DNA of 64,000 nt from Triatoma infestans. Its lineage: Eukaryota; Arthropoda; Insecta; Hemiptera; Reduviidae. Location: the NCBI GenBank assembly GCA_011037195.1, contig JAAEAF010002536.1, forward strand, positions 101,140-165,139, in the 5' to 3' direction. The position numbers were made by a program, and so were the translations under genes. Below, piece after piece: positions 1 to 10,927 of the stretch (the stretch's first letter is position 1; every line of letters starts with the position of its first letter). The notes beneath the pieces are model-generated. The model had not been told where the DNA came from. It ran no database searches and was given only the letters and a program-made list of their open reading frames with translations.

Positions 1-660
1 TGTGGTCGTAGTTACATTGTTATAGAATTGAGTTAGGTTAGATGGAAATATTGACCACGAGGTCCCTGTTCATAGTAGATATACTTTACTCTTAGAATAA
101 GAGACAGTGTGTGTGGTTGGGTTGGTCCGGATGTCTGACCACTAATTCTATCAGCTACCCTTTCATTACCTTCTAATATATAACATAAATGTAATGAAAT
201 ATCCTTCACTTTAACTTATATACTCAAATTTCAACTGTCTATTTAATTCTTAATAATATTTCCAACAATAAAATAAAAAAATTTACATCATTTTCTGTCA
301 GAAAATTCCGCTGAAATTACAAATATAAGACCACCTGACTCACACATCGACGTTGTAAAGGGTGGTCAAATTTAAATAACATTTATTTTAAAGGGAGCCG
401 ATATCATAATCATATCATAGTTAGACGAATGCTAACTTACCGTACAGATATAAACCTATCACTTTTATTTGAAACATTTTTCAAAAAAAAATAATTTGGA
501 TTTGTTTAATGTTACTAGTGCTCTCTACTGAGCTAAAATACAATCAATTCTCTACCTGCCACCTGGGATGGTACTTGTCTCCACACCACCATATATGAGT
601 TAGCGAAAATATGTAAAATTTGAAATTTTAAAAAACAAAATGTTAATCTTCTATATAATT
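1..660. other. AT-rich stretch without recognised gene
   Basis: I see no convincing reading frame, RNA gene or repeat boundary here. The sequence is AT-rich with short homopolymer runs. Confidence 0.5.
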
Positions 661-670
661 CAGTTTCCCC

Positions 671-967
671 CTAATTCCAGAATAGCATAGCTTCGAGGGA
701 GAGATTGGCTGTTAATTTTGAAGCAAATTCACCAGTACATTTGTAGTGGGTGTGATAGAGTAGGTGTAGCGTACTTTGGTGACGTTTGGATATGGCTTCT
801 AATGGTACGATTGAGTCAAGATTTCGGGCGAATGTGATGGTGATTGGCTCCATTATATTGTCCTTCTTCGATTTTATTTCACCCTTCATACTTCCGTAGA
901 GATAGTGGGAGCTATTGGCTGTACAGTTAACTTGCGAGTGTACAATTACAAACTGTTCTTTTAACAA
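671..967 (-). CDS. Unrecognised open stretch, possible exon
   Basis: A 98-codon open stretch on the minus strand that begins at a TTG, not an ATG; the frame stays open about a dozen codons further upstream. It ends at a TAG. Its GC content is clearly higher than the surrounding DNA and it encodes an ordinary-looking peptide with several Cys and Asn-x-Ser/Thr sites, without low complexity. I recognise no family. It could be a 3' exon of a host gene (an AG precedes it at the upstream side), a fragment of a mobile element, or chance. No poly(A) signal or partner exon was identified. Confidence 0.25.
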   Translation of the reverse strand: MLKEQFVIVHSQVNCTANSSHYLYGSMKGEIKSKKDNIMEPITITFARNLDSIVPLEAISKRHQSTLHLLYHTHYKCTGEFASKLTANLSLEAMLFWN

Positions 968-1358
968 TCTACAGTAGTTTAATAATAATTTGGTTCATTA
1001 TTTGCTTGCATCTTACTATGTTATATGTACAATAAGGAGATGAAACATTTTTTTAATGTAATTTATTACTTTCTCTTACTCCTAGTAAGAGGAAGTATTG
1101 TAATCGTGTCAAATTTTCGATTTTGAGTTTTCACCGGAAATATCCGTTTTGAGATCCCCTGAGTCCAAAAAAGTGGTATTAACCAAAAATGGCTCCTACG
1201 ATTTTTTTGAAGCTTCGTATATAAACATGTAAATTACATGTAAATAAAAAATTATCTACATTTTTTTATTTAAAATATCTCTCTGGGAAAATTCATTTAA
1301 GGGCACTTTTAGGGGAGGGATGTGCTATAGGGGAGGGAGCTTCCTGTAAAGTGCTATA

Positions 1359-1360
<2 letters not shown>

Positions 1361-1404
<44 letters not shown>

Positions 1405-2635
1405 ACCTCGGGTGGGCTATCCCGGCACCACAGCCAACAGAGGCTTATTGTGCCATCCGCGATCGTTCCTAGTAGACAAACCCTCCCTCCTTAAGGAGTT
1501 TGAGGGCCTTCACCACCAGGTCATTTTGAGCTACTATCTCCTCAGATCGCAACGTACCAAAGGTTTCATACCTCAATTTAATTATTGCAGTGCAATCAAA
1601 CAACAGATGGGAGGCCGTTTCCTCCTCTTACTGACATTATCTGCGCAAGGGTTCCGCTCGAATGAGCCCTACCTTGTACAGATGTTTCCTGAACCTACCA
1701 TGACCCGTTAATAGTCCCGTCACCAGAGAAATCTGGCTCCTACATAGACCAAGAGTCACTTGGGTCCTTCGTTTACACAGTCCATGCATCATCCTTTTAC
1801 TGTGTATAGTACCTGCGCTCCCCCTCCAGAGCTCTTCTTCATGCTTATTGCGACACCACTCTCTCACCGCTGTACGAATCGCTCCGCCAGTTATCCCAAG
1901 GACCGGCTCTGGACCAATGAACGGAGTGTTTGCCCCGTTCCTGGCCAGTTGATCAGCTGTCTCATTCCCCTCAATCCCTGTATGTCCAGGCACCCATAGC
2001 AGTTGTATCTTGTTGTGCCTGGAGAGTCTCACCAATGCCTCACGACATTCTTTCACTAGGGATGAGGTAGTTCTGTAAGCCTCTAGGGCTTTCAGTGCGG
2101 CCTGACTGTCCGAGCTAATGCGTATGACCTTGCCCCTTGGGCCTCTACGCAGGTTCTCCTCGGCGCTGATCTTAATGGCAAAGACTTCAGCCTGGAATAT
2201 AGTGGAATACCTGCCCAACGGCCTCTCAATGAGTACCTGCGGGCTCATTCCATACACTCCTGCTCCAGTTCCGCAAACCATCCTAGAACCATCTGTAAAC
2301 CACAGAGGCCGTTTACCAAGGTGTTTTTCCCATCCCTTGGTCCATTCCGCCCTAGAGCCTAGGAACACCCGAAATAGAACCTCGAAGTTAAATGTTGGAC
2401 AGATGCTATCCCGGGCCATATCTAACACCGGGCCCGGGTTGACCTTTAGCAATATGTCCAAGTGTTTGGCTAAGGAGCCCCTCTGTCTCCAAAGACCATT
2501 GTTGCGCAATCTATGTGCACTGGCCCTCGCCTCCGCCTGCACTAACAAGTGTAGCGGTGCCAAGCCCAGCAGCACCTCCAGCGCAGCTGTCGGAGCACTT
2601 TTAAAAGCGCCCGTAATAAGGAGGCACGCCAGCCT
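1361..2635 (-). mobile_element. 5'-truncated I-like LINE with RNase H
   Basis: A non-LTR retrotransposon insertion on the minus strand. It is bounded by an exact 17-bp target-site duplication, CTGTAAAGTGCTATAAT, at 1344-1360 and 2636-2652. Its 3' end is a (TAA)n tail, seen as ATT repeats at about 1361-1401 on the plus strand. RNase H after the reverse transcriptase plus a TAA-repeat tail fits the I superfamily. The 5' end is truncated inside the thumb region of the reverse transcriptase. It inserted into a pre-existing family A repeat, so it is the younger of the two. Confidence 0.85.
1469..2635 (-). pseudogene. LINE ORF2 C-terminus: RT thumb, RNase H, zinc knuckle remnant
   Basis: The frame is open from the 5' truncation at 2635 to 1637 and encodes the end of the reverse transcriptase thumb (a segment like ITGAFKSAPTAALEVLLG), then RNase H. 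Numbering from the first codon at 2575, the catalytic acidic set is D95 (FTDGS), E130 (QAEVFAI), D156 (SSDSQAAL) and D208 (NETADQLA), with the supporting H198 in WVPGHTGI. Two in-frame stops (around 1629-1639) lie where a CxxC zinc-knuckle motif is expected. The same frame then continues through EEETASHLLFDC to a natural-looking stop at 1469. RNase H of these elements degrades the RNA of RNA:DNA hybrids during reverse transcription. This copy is dead by truncation and nonsense changes, but the RNase H catalytic residues are intact. Confidence 0.85.
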
Positions 2636-3331
2636 CTGTAAAGTGCTATAATAGTTGATTATACAATTCTACCATCCAAACATAATTAATTAGAAACAAA
2701 TGGATGGCTAAAATTCCAAGTTTTAAGAAAATTAGTGAGCCGGAAATGCGCTTTTACTGAACACTTTTTTTCAGTTTTCGCAGAATTCGGTATATTTGGT
2801 TCGAAAAATATAACCTTTGCCAATAAAATTTTGAGAACAGGAGTAAGAGAAAGTTATGTGAGTGTTTCGCAAAAGATTTTTTTTTTTTTTTTTTACATAT
2901 AAAGAGAATATTCAATATAAATAATAATTAAGTTTAGCCGTTGTATTTGTAATTTATATTCTTGTGATTTGTCACATCATATGATAAACAAATCTGGCCT
3001 AACACTCTGTAACCTAAAATGTACACAATTTAAACGACTATTTCTCTTAACTCGGATTATTTTATTAAATTTTCCGACGCTTATAATATTAAAATCTACT
3101 AGTCTCTATAGTATATGTGTGGGTAAAAACAAAACTATAATAAAACGATACTTTTACTGGAACTGTGGCCTTCCAGTCTCCCGAGAATCGAACTCCTCTA
3201 AAAACGAATTTCTCGGGAAAAGCTTCAAATAAAATTGGAAATTTTTGAGAAAATTGCAGAAACTGAAATATTTATTCTCGAAAGTGGTACTAGTTTTTAT
3301 TTATTCTTTTTTTTATCACATTGTTATAGGA

Positions 3332-3521
3332 CACTGCGATCTGAAAGCTCTACTACAGTGCCTTCCAGAGCCTTCCTGTAGCTACAGACATCACTGCCCA
3401 ACACCGGACAGTGAGCTGTAAAGGCTCCTAGGAAGAGAAAATCTGAGGGTAGCATGGTGGATTCTAACCCAGGATTTCTGCGTTGCTAGGCCAGCGCACT
3501 AACACTGAGCTAATCCCTTCC
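3332..3521 (-). mobile_element. tRNA-derived SINE, tail type b (reverse)
   Basis: Reverse copy of the window's SINE family. On the minus strand a diverged tRNA-like head (A-box-like region near 3505-3515, B-box-like region near 3455) is followed by the family body (CCTAGGAGCC...CACTGTCCGG). It ends in a GATCGCAGTG tail rather than the usual GACGCGCCTTAAATT tail. Diverged and probably old. Confidence 0.6.
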
Positions 3522-3823
3522 ATCTTCCTTGGCTTATGTTAATTAGTAGGGCCGGAGACCATAGTTTGTATACTGTTTTCTGTTCTGACGAAGTGCATGG
3601 AGTACTGAGCTATGATAATCCGTTCACTGCTCTCCACGTAACTGCAGGCAATAGATATCCCTTGCAGGTTTTGCAAAGCGGTACTTTCGATTGTCTGATT
3701 TTGTGACCAAAACATTATTGCCGGATCCTTTGGTAGAAGTTAAACGAAATATCTTCTTCTTCTTTTAAAAAAAAATCTTTATTTATGCTACAATCACCGC
3801 AACCGCACTATAAGTAACAATAT

Positions 3824-4432
3824 TGTAATGACATGGCAAAGTCATAGTAATGTCAAACCTTCACAACAGATAACAAAGAAAGAATAATTTCTAGCCAGCT
3901 GCTGTCCTCAAGACAAGGCCGCGGTCAAACACACAAACCAAGGGTAAATACCCTTACATCAAAGCAAGCACCGCTAAGGCTGGCCACTGACCTAAATCGG
4001 TGGTCACCAAACTAACTAAGGTCGCACACTAGGACAGATGTCTTGATGTGAGTGTGGCCAACACTAATATATAAACTCGCCCCATTGGAAGAGGTGATGA
4101 TTATACGATTATACTTCAATACGTCTTCATTATACGAGCAGCAGTTGCCGCGTCCCTGTACAGTTTTTATTTATACTGATTTCCTTAGTTGTGCATCTTA
4201 GTTCATTTATTTTAATCATTCTAAATTATTAGTTATTTATCTTCTATTTATTTCTAAGTATTTCTCGTTACCATTACTCACGTTTAAATTATTGTACAAA
4301 TACAATCTATTTTTATAAATTCCGTGTTTTTATAATTCGAGCACTAGCTTCCAAAAATCTCTAAACTAACTTCCGCCCTCTTCAAGACATCTACTACATA
4401 TCTCAGGAATCACAATAAACGATTCCACTACA
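3824..4432 (+). mobile_element. Solo LTR, family G
   Basis: Begins TGTAATGACATGGCAAAG and ends GATTCCACTACA, giving TG...CA termini. It is flanked by AATAT on both sides (3819-3823 and 4432-4436, overlapping the terminal A). A TATA-like stretch (AATATATAAAC) lies near 4065-4075, following a GTGAGTGTGG region shared with the other copies. No internal retrotransposon coding region adjoins it, so it is a solo LTR left by recombination. Orientation is assigned from the TATA-like box and shared layout. Confidence 0.75.
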
Positions 4433-4477
4433 ATATTATTACAAAGAACACACATACAATTTGACTGAAGAAGCTAT

Positions 4478-5095
4478 TGTAATGACATAGCAAAGTCATT
4501 GACATCGGCAAAGTACGCCAAAGAAATAATCAACAAAGGGTGAAAACAGTAACACTGTTGGCCGCCGACAGCCGCGGTCAACCAAACAAACACAAAGCCT
4601 TTTCATCAATTCTCACCTCAAAGGCAGGCACCGCGATAAGTATGGCCACTAAATAAGGTCAGAAAACTACGAAGGTCGCACAAGGCAGATATCTTGGTGT
4701 GAGTGTGAACAACAGTATATAAAAACCCTATGATATACGACGAAGGCATTATTATATCATCTACGACCAGACTATACACGAGCGGCAATTCACAGTTATA
4801 TTCAACTTATCACTCTCGTAGTTGTGCACTTTAGTTCGTTATTTTAACCATTCTAAATTATCAGCTATTTATCTTCTATTTATTATTAAGTATTTTATTA
4901 TAGTTATTAGTTACCATTTATCACGTTAAAATTATTGTTAAAATACAGTTTATTTTTTATATAAAAAACCGTTTAATAATTCGAGCACTAACTTCCAAAT
5001 CTCTCAAACTAACTTCCGCCCTCTTCAAGACATCTGCTACTCCAGGAATCACACATTAAACGATTCCATTACATCTAATATCTGATTCCATTACA
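4478..5095 (+). mobile_element. Solo LTR, family G, with duplicated 3' end
   Basis: Second copy of the family G LTR, only 45 bases after the first. It starts TGTAATGACATAGCAAAG and ends GATTCCATTACA. The terminal word GATTCCATTACA appears twice (ending at 5073 and 5095), and the outer one is followed by CTAT, matching CTAT at 4474-4477. That supports 5095 as the true end. No internal region is present. Confidence 0.7.
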
Positions 5096-5129
5096 CTATC
5101 CAATGGTAATACTCCACAACTAGACACAA

Positions 5130-5520
5130 ATTCTATTTACTCTCTTCACTTGAGTGGAGATCACGAGGCCATTGTCTTTTTAAGTTTTCTAAGAGGGTTG
5201 TTGGGAAGTGTTCGGGAAGACAGGTGTTGAATTAAAGTATTTGTCTGAGACTTTAGGTTAATATGGAATCCCCTGAAATGGGTTTTGGCGACTTGAGCAA
5301 TGAACGATATATTAAGATCTATGAGTATGGTTCGGTTGGAGATGTACAATGTTACGGACGATTCTGGATTGTAGTAGGGATTGGAATCTTTGGAGATTTG
5401 AGCGTTTGATTTGAATCCCAGAGTTCTATCCCATACGCCCAGATATGCTTTAAAATAGATATACAAATTAGTCTTTTGTTCTCTATGGAGAGTTTAGATC
5501 TGTTGTCCAGTAGTCTTTTT
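5130..5520 (-). pseudogene. Jockey-like LINE reverse transcriptase C-terminus
   Basis: A minus-strand fragment coding for the region after the reverse-transcriptase palm in jockey-like LINEs. It contains a YISNRTILIDLNI segment (commonly YVSNxTLHTDLxIP in intact elements) and a PNNPLRKLKK segment near the end. An open stretch of 101 codons covers 5161-5466. Related fragments of the same type occur at 14640, 18525, 37460 and 51890. No intact domain remains. Confidence 0.6.
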
Positions 5521-5529
5521 AAGTAGGCG

Positions 5530-6385
5530 AAACGAAATATTTAAGTTTGAACTTTCTATGACTTTCCTTACTTGAGTTATGCTGATCACTACTCACAAAA
5601 CATGTATATAATCATCAAAACTCAATTTCAAAAATCATCGAATCAATCGACTCAATTGATCATTCGATCGCACTGCTTATGATGAATGATAATATGATCG
5701 ATCAGTTTTATCTAAATAGGATATGTTATTGTAATGAAATAATCCTAGTGAACTAATAATATAATGATATAATGAAATGATATAATGAACCAATTCTCGT
5801 TTAGAAAGAAAACATTGTACAATGTAAGAAAGAAAGAAAAAATAATCACCTGGCAAACAAGGTAGATAGAGCAATGTATACATTAATTAGCGACAAAAAG
5901 TGTTTTAAATTCCGATCAATGGTATGGAAAGAATCCTTGATATTCGAATTTATGTGCGAACTATACTAGTGAACATAGATGAGATAAATCAGAATCACAC
6001 GTACAAGATTCCTCAAATAGAAAACTAGCCTATTTGTAATTCTCTCTTTACTTCAATATGATTCCCATTTAGGTTTTATTTTTTCATTCTATGTTTTTTT
6101 TCTTTATTCCTTACAGAGAAATGGGGTGTTAGAATTAGCAATCAACCGACTGTACAATATCCTCTTTTAGTCTTAGCATAAACACTAAGCACAAAGACAA
6201 TCAACCAGTTTTATAGTGAATCAGAAAAAAGGACAACCTTTTAAAGTTTAAAGTTGACACTATCAATTTGCCGGCTAACTTTACTACAATCCAAGTAAAA
6301 ACATAAAAGGTAATAGAACCTTCTCATTATCTTTGCAATTTTATACAATTCTATAGAATATTTTAGCAACAGTTTTTTTTTTTTC
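5530..6385. other. AT-rich stretch without recognised gene
   Basis: No supported gene or repeat boundary. Several short open frames are AT-rich and low in complexity. Confidence 0.4.
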
Positions 6386-6389
6386 TTGT

Positions 6390-7110
6390 TGTGGTTGATT
6401 CCGCAGAGTTGGAAAGCATCAGAGATATTATCCGTGATAGCCTGTTTTTTTTTTGTGGTCATCGACTGGTTCGGGCGTTCCCCTATCATTAGGATAACAT
6501 AGATTTTTACACAGCAAATTTAGTTGATACACTGACTGGTCTTTAAATGTTTATGTTAGGGGCTAACTAGGTTATGAGGACCTGAATATGGGGAAAAAAA
6601 ACACATGTTTCGGTCTTTAAAGGGAACATTTTGTAACCTATAAAAATGGAAACATCCAACACGTGGGGGTGTATAACTTTTTTTTTTTTAAAGGAGATTT
6701 ACTTAATAATTATTTATTTATAACATCTTACTATTATATTTATTTATTTGTAACAGCGCGAAAGAACATTGTGTCAGTCGTGGGTTGCTGTGAAATAGTT
6801 ACTGACAAGAAATGATAAAATACGAGCTGAATGATCGTAAGATAGTATAGATAAATAAATAATATTTTGTTAAACAATCATATAAGCAGATTGTTTGTTT
6901 GATAACACAAACACATTTCGCATTTCACCTTTCATAATTCACACACGCCATTCACGCATGCATATTTACTTAAATATGGGTTCTTTACAAGCTTAAACTT
7001 AACAAGTCTAAACTAGCTTTAGTACAGAGTTTTATAAATATAGGCGAATGAAACCGGTCGATGACTACAAAAAGAAGCAGGCTATCATGGAAAATATCTC
7101 TAATGTTTTT
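6390..7110. repeat. Ribozyme-type palindromic repeat B1 (decayed)
   Basis: Left arm at 6390-6485 carries the family B sequence in minus-strand hammerhead orientation (GTGGTTGATTCCGCAGAGTT, then GGAAAGCATCAGAGATATT). The inverted right arm at about 7036-7110 reads AAACCGGTCGATGACTAC then GAAGCAGGCTATCATGGAAA. The core is mutated: CTAATGA for CTGANGA, and GAAC for GAAAC. It is therefore a dead copy. About 550 bases of unrecognised AT-rich DNA lie between the arms. Confidence 0.6.
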
Positions 7111-7380
7111 TTTCTTGCCTTCCAAAATGCAATTTAAGTTTTTTGACAACAGGAACGATTTTGGTATGTAAAGGGGGGGAACGCCAAGCCGATTTTCTGT
7201 TTTTGTTTTTTTTTAAATCTTAAACAAAAAACAAACAAAATCCATGGATTAAAATGGTACATCCATTTTACCGATTTTGACCGAAATCCTATTCGTGTCC
7301 ACCGATTCACCTAAGGGAAATATAAAGAGGCAGTTGTCTACGATTTTCCGTTTCTGAGTTACATCCTCATATACAAATAG

Positions 7381-7406
7381 TCACACACACACACACACAC
7401 ACACAT
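7381..7406. repeat. (AC)n microsatellite
   Basis: A short run of about 13 AC units. It sits in sequence resembling a decayed family A end (shared phrases about 'cgattttccgtttctgag...'). Confidence 0.9.
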
Positions 7407-7698
7407 ACAGAGAACATTTTCTAGAAACAACTTCTTTCATAGGGACACACAACATGATAATATATTGTCAATAAAGACCCAATTTTCAAAAAAATTGGCA
7501 CAAATTCCCCACTTTGCCGCCAGTAAGAGACAGTAATTTCATAATAAAATTGTAACTTGTTAACAATAAACAAAAAAAAAAACAAAAAACAGTTTCATTC
7601 AAAAAACGTATAAAATTGGGAAAGTGATGTCATAGACGAAATCATAGTTTTTGCAACGTCATTTTACTAAATGCTCTTAATGATGCGATTCAAAAAAA

Positions 7699-8836
7699 TC
7701 TGGTGAGAAACACTCACACAACTTTCTCTTACAACTGTGCTCAAAATTATAATTGACAAATTTTATAGTTTGTGTACCAAATATAACGAAATTCGTCGAA
7801 AACTGAAAAAGCTGTTCAGTATAAGCGCACTTCCGGTTTACTAATTTTCTTAAAAATTGGAATTTTGGCCATTCTGTTTATTTCTAATTAATTTTGTCTG
7901 GATGATAGAATTGTAATAATCAACTACGATACCACTTTAGGGGAAGCTGCAATGCCTCCCCTCCCATAAAACTGCCCTTACATGAATTTTTCCAGAGAAA
8001 TGTCTTAAATAAAAGATGTAGATCTTTTCATTTTCATTTTGTATACGAAGTTTCAAGAAAATTGTCGGAGCCATTTTTTGAGAAAATCGCGAAAAAATGA
8101 AAAAATCATTTAGTAAAGTGTTAAAACAAACGCATTCCGGTTATCTGATTTTTTTTCAAACTCGGAATTTCAACAACATATTCAATTCTAATTAACATTA
8201 TTTAGATGATAGAATTGTCTAATAAACTGAAATATCACTTTAGATGGAAACCCCTCCCCCAGAAGTGCCTTTAAATGAATTTCCCTGGAGAAATGTTGCA
8301 AATAAAAGTTGTAGCTCTTGTATGTGTGATATAACAAAGTTTTAAAGAAATCGTCGGGCCATTTTTGAGAAAATCGCAAAAACGTAAAAAAAAAAAAAAA
8401 CAACTAGTAAAGTGGTACTTCCGCGTTGAGGAAGATATTGACACATAACGACACCGTCAGATTTTTTAACGGTTATCTGATTTTTTTTCAAACTCGGAAT
8501 TTCAACAACATGTATTCAATTCTAATTAACATTATTTAGATGATAGAATTGTCTAATAAACTGAAATATCACTTTAGATGGAAACCCCTCCCCCCAGAAG
8601 TGCCTTTAAATGAATTTCCCTGGAGAAATACCTAAGCGTAATACCAAGTTTGAACTTTCTACGATTTTTCGTTTTTGAGCTTTGCTGTTCACATACATAC
8701 ACACACACAGAGACCATTTGCTAAAAACCACTTTTTTGGACTCAGGGGACCTCAAAACGGATATTTCCGATGAAAAGTCAATATCGAAAATTTGACACGA
8801 TTACAATACTTCCTCTTACTAGGAGTAAGAGAAAGT
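7699..8836 (+). repeat. Repeat family A, copy A2 (nearly complete)
   Basis: Starts TCTGGTGAGAAACACTCACA and ends with the family's palindrome at 8808-8836 (ACTTCCTCTTACT paired with AGTAAGAGAAAGT). Internally it repeats units of roughly 300 bases, each opening with a CACTTCCGGTT-like word (about 7828, 8131 and 8416). An extra partial duplication is present: the block at about 8164-8292 recurs at 8496-8629 with few changes. There is no coding potential. An A-run lies just outside each end. Confidence 0.8.
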
Positions 8837-8839
8837 AAA

Positions 8840-9885
8840 AAAAAGCAAAAAAATCAATCATTATATTTATTTAAATATTAAATTATCATCTAGCGATATT
8901 TGAAATAGTAGTAAACTTATCATAAATTTATATTGCCGTAAATATCTTTCCTTGAAAACAAACAAAACAAAACAAAAATGCGTGAAAAAAGTTGATGAAC
9001 AAAAATACAGACAGAAAAAAAAAAAAAACTATCAATTTTATTTTCACATATTCTTAAGAGTGTTTTTTTTAAGAGCCTACACGCTTTAAAACAGAGAAAA
9101 TGATATACTCCTTTTTAATAAAGCATATAATAATAGTTGGGAACTGAGTGTATTTGTGGAACAAGTTATATTTATCAGTTTTCTAATCACTGTTCACCTG
9201 AGTGTGGTTTTATTACTGGAAATTGAGTAAGTTAACGCTCCATGGTTTAAATAAACTTTTTAAGTGAGCAAACTGATTAAAAGTTTAATTTGCTAAAAGT
9301 GAGAAAATTAAGAGCAATTTGGCTAAACTTTGGTTTAGAAATAGCAAACTGTTAAGGCCAACATAATTTATTATAAAAAAGAGTATTTGTAACAATTTTA
9401 CCTGCCTATTTATTATATGAAGGGATATTAATGTATACAACATTATTTTTAAAATCTAATTTTTCGAATAATAATAAATATCTAGTTTTTTTTTTTTTAA
9501 ATATATATATATATATATAAGTTTTAACTAAAAAAAAAATACCAACTTTGTAATAAAATAAAATAGCGACAATAAGTTATAAATATATAACAAATTTTAT
9601 ATTCTGTTTGAATACCTTTAGGACACGCACCCTAATAAAGGCTTATTACTTATGAAATTTTATTTTTAGGGGTTCTGGAGGGTAACAATAATATAATCAT
9701 TAAATATTCCTCTAAAGTCTAATCTAAAGAATCATTTCACTACAACATATGGTTCTTACAAACCTCCATAATATTACGATACATTAAAATCACGGCTAGA
9801 GTATCAAATTTGAATAAAAAAAAAAAAAATGAAGAATCCGAAAGTGCGACTACATACACACCAAAATGAAAATGTCATTCTTTTT
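8840..9885. other. AT-rich stretch without recognised gene
   Basis: Nothing recognised apart from short A/T and TA runs. Confidence 0.4.
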
Positions 9886-9889
9886 TTCG

Positions 9890-10560
9890 AAGCAGTTCAT
9901 GGTAGTTATGCCTAAGTTCAAACAGCCTAAGAAATTACGCCACACTGGTCCAAGCTGAGTTGGTTGGCGCTACCATTTTTTTTGGTAAGGAGATTCTAAA
10001 GCAAGGATTAGTGGGTAGAATAAGGGTGGGTGGCATATCCAGGCGACATTAAAAACATGTTTAACTCCATTGGGATATGCATGATTTCTGAACAATAAAA
10101 AGGCAGATACACTATGGCAAGGGAGGGCTCGAAAAATATTTTAATAGCCCCCCCCCCCGAACACTTCTGCAGCCTGGCCAAAAACTTGGTTCAAAACATC
10201 CATCAAAGATGGAAGATCAGCAATCTGCAATGGTGGAGGGAAACACTAGGACAGAGATAGGCGGAACACTTGGGTATACTTTTGCCTAAGCTTACTAGAA
10301 ACCTACTTAACCATAGCAGGAATGTTTTAAGGATAGATGTAGGTCTAGTGAAGGAGCATTGAACAGCATGGGCACATGCACCAGCTATTACTTACAGAAA
10401 ACGCGATGTATAAGGTTTCTACAGTTTGGAGCCAATAGCTTTGCAACAGACCGCTTTCAGCACTGCTAGGCCAACTTAATAGGACGAAACGGGAAGATAT
10501 CCTTTGAGGAACTACAATTGAATTGCTTATGTAAGTCGTAGTAGAATAAGGCTTTACCAT
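9890..10560 (+). pseudogene. Heavily decayed LINE RNase H region
   Basis: Across shifting frames I can follow a decayed RNase H end (a KGRYTMARERS stretch that fits the usual NEKADTLAREGS), then a tail segment with WWRETLGQR, LTRNLLNHSRNVLRI and VGLVKEH. These fit the conserved region after RNase H of I-like LINEs (a WW motif, then LSRxxLRxxxGLxTGH). Many stops and frameshifts are present. A run of 11 C at about 10150 interrupts it. Confidence 0.45.
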
Positions 10561-10927
10561 CTCTGCCTATTACTTTAATTTGAAACTTTTTTTCGAAAAA
10601 AAAGAAGGATTTATAGTGATTTTGGAGGAGCTAAGACTTGAAAACTTTAAATCATACAATCCTGTATTTTCGGGTAAGCTGGCAGCGTTGTAATGCGGTC
10701 TATTATGTAGTCACATTAATTATCAATTATCCTATAACAAGTGTGTAATATACAACTCTTCAACATTTATATCTCCTGGTTAAAAGAAAATTTGTGAGTT
10801 ACCAGTGTGTTACTTGCAGTAAGAAAAAGTCATATTGAGTATTTTACACAGATCTTTCCCAATGGTTTTCTTGCCTTCTTTTCAATACCGTAATCTCATG
10901 ACTTATCTCTATCTACCTATCTATATA

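Larger units (their letters stand above)
1068..2877 (-). repeat. Repeat family A, copy A1 (reverse, split by a LINE)
   Basis: Family A is the commonest repeat here. Read 5'->3' it starts TCTGGTGTGAAACACTCACA followed by ACTTTCTCTTACTCC, and ends in a palindrome pairing ACTTCCTCTTACT with AGTAAGAGGAAGT. Copy A1 is reversed: the palindromic 3' end is at 1068-1096 and the 5' end near 2851-2877. The middle is interrupted by the I-like LINE at 1361-2635, and family A resumes on the far side after a repeated 17-bp word. The class is uncertain: the 3' hairpin recalls Helitron-like elements, but no clear CTRR end is seen. Confidence 0.75.

Noticed and set aside
2118..2651. 177-codon plus-strand frame
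   Set aside because: Antisense shadow of the LINE RNase H frame at 1637-2635.
5677..5883. Short hydrophobic minus-strand frame
   Set aside because: AT-rich, simple tandem words (TATAATGA); expected by chance.
7699..8836. Calling family A a Helitron
   Set aside because: There is a 3' hairpin and a TC-like start, but no clear CTRR end, and insertion between A and T was not established; left unclassified.
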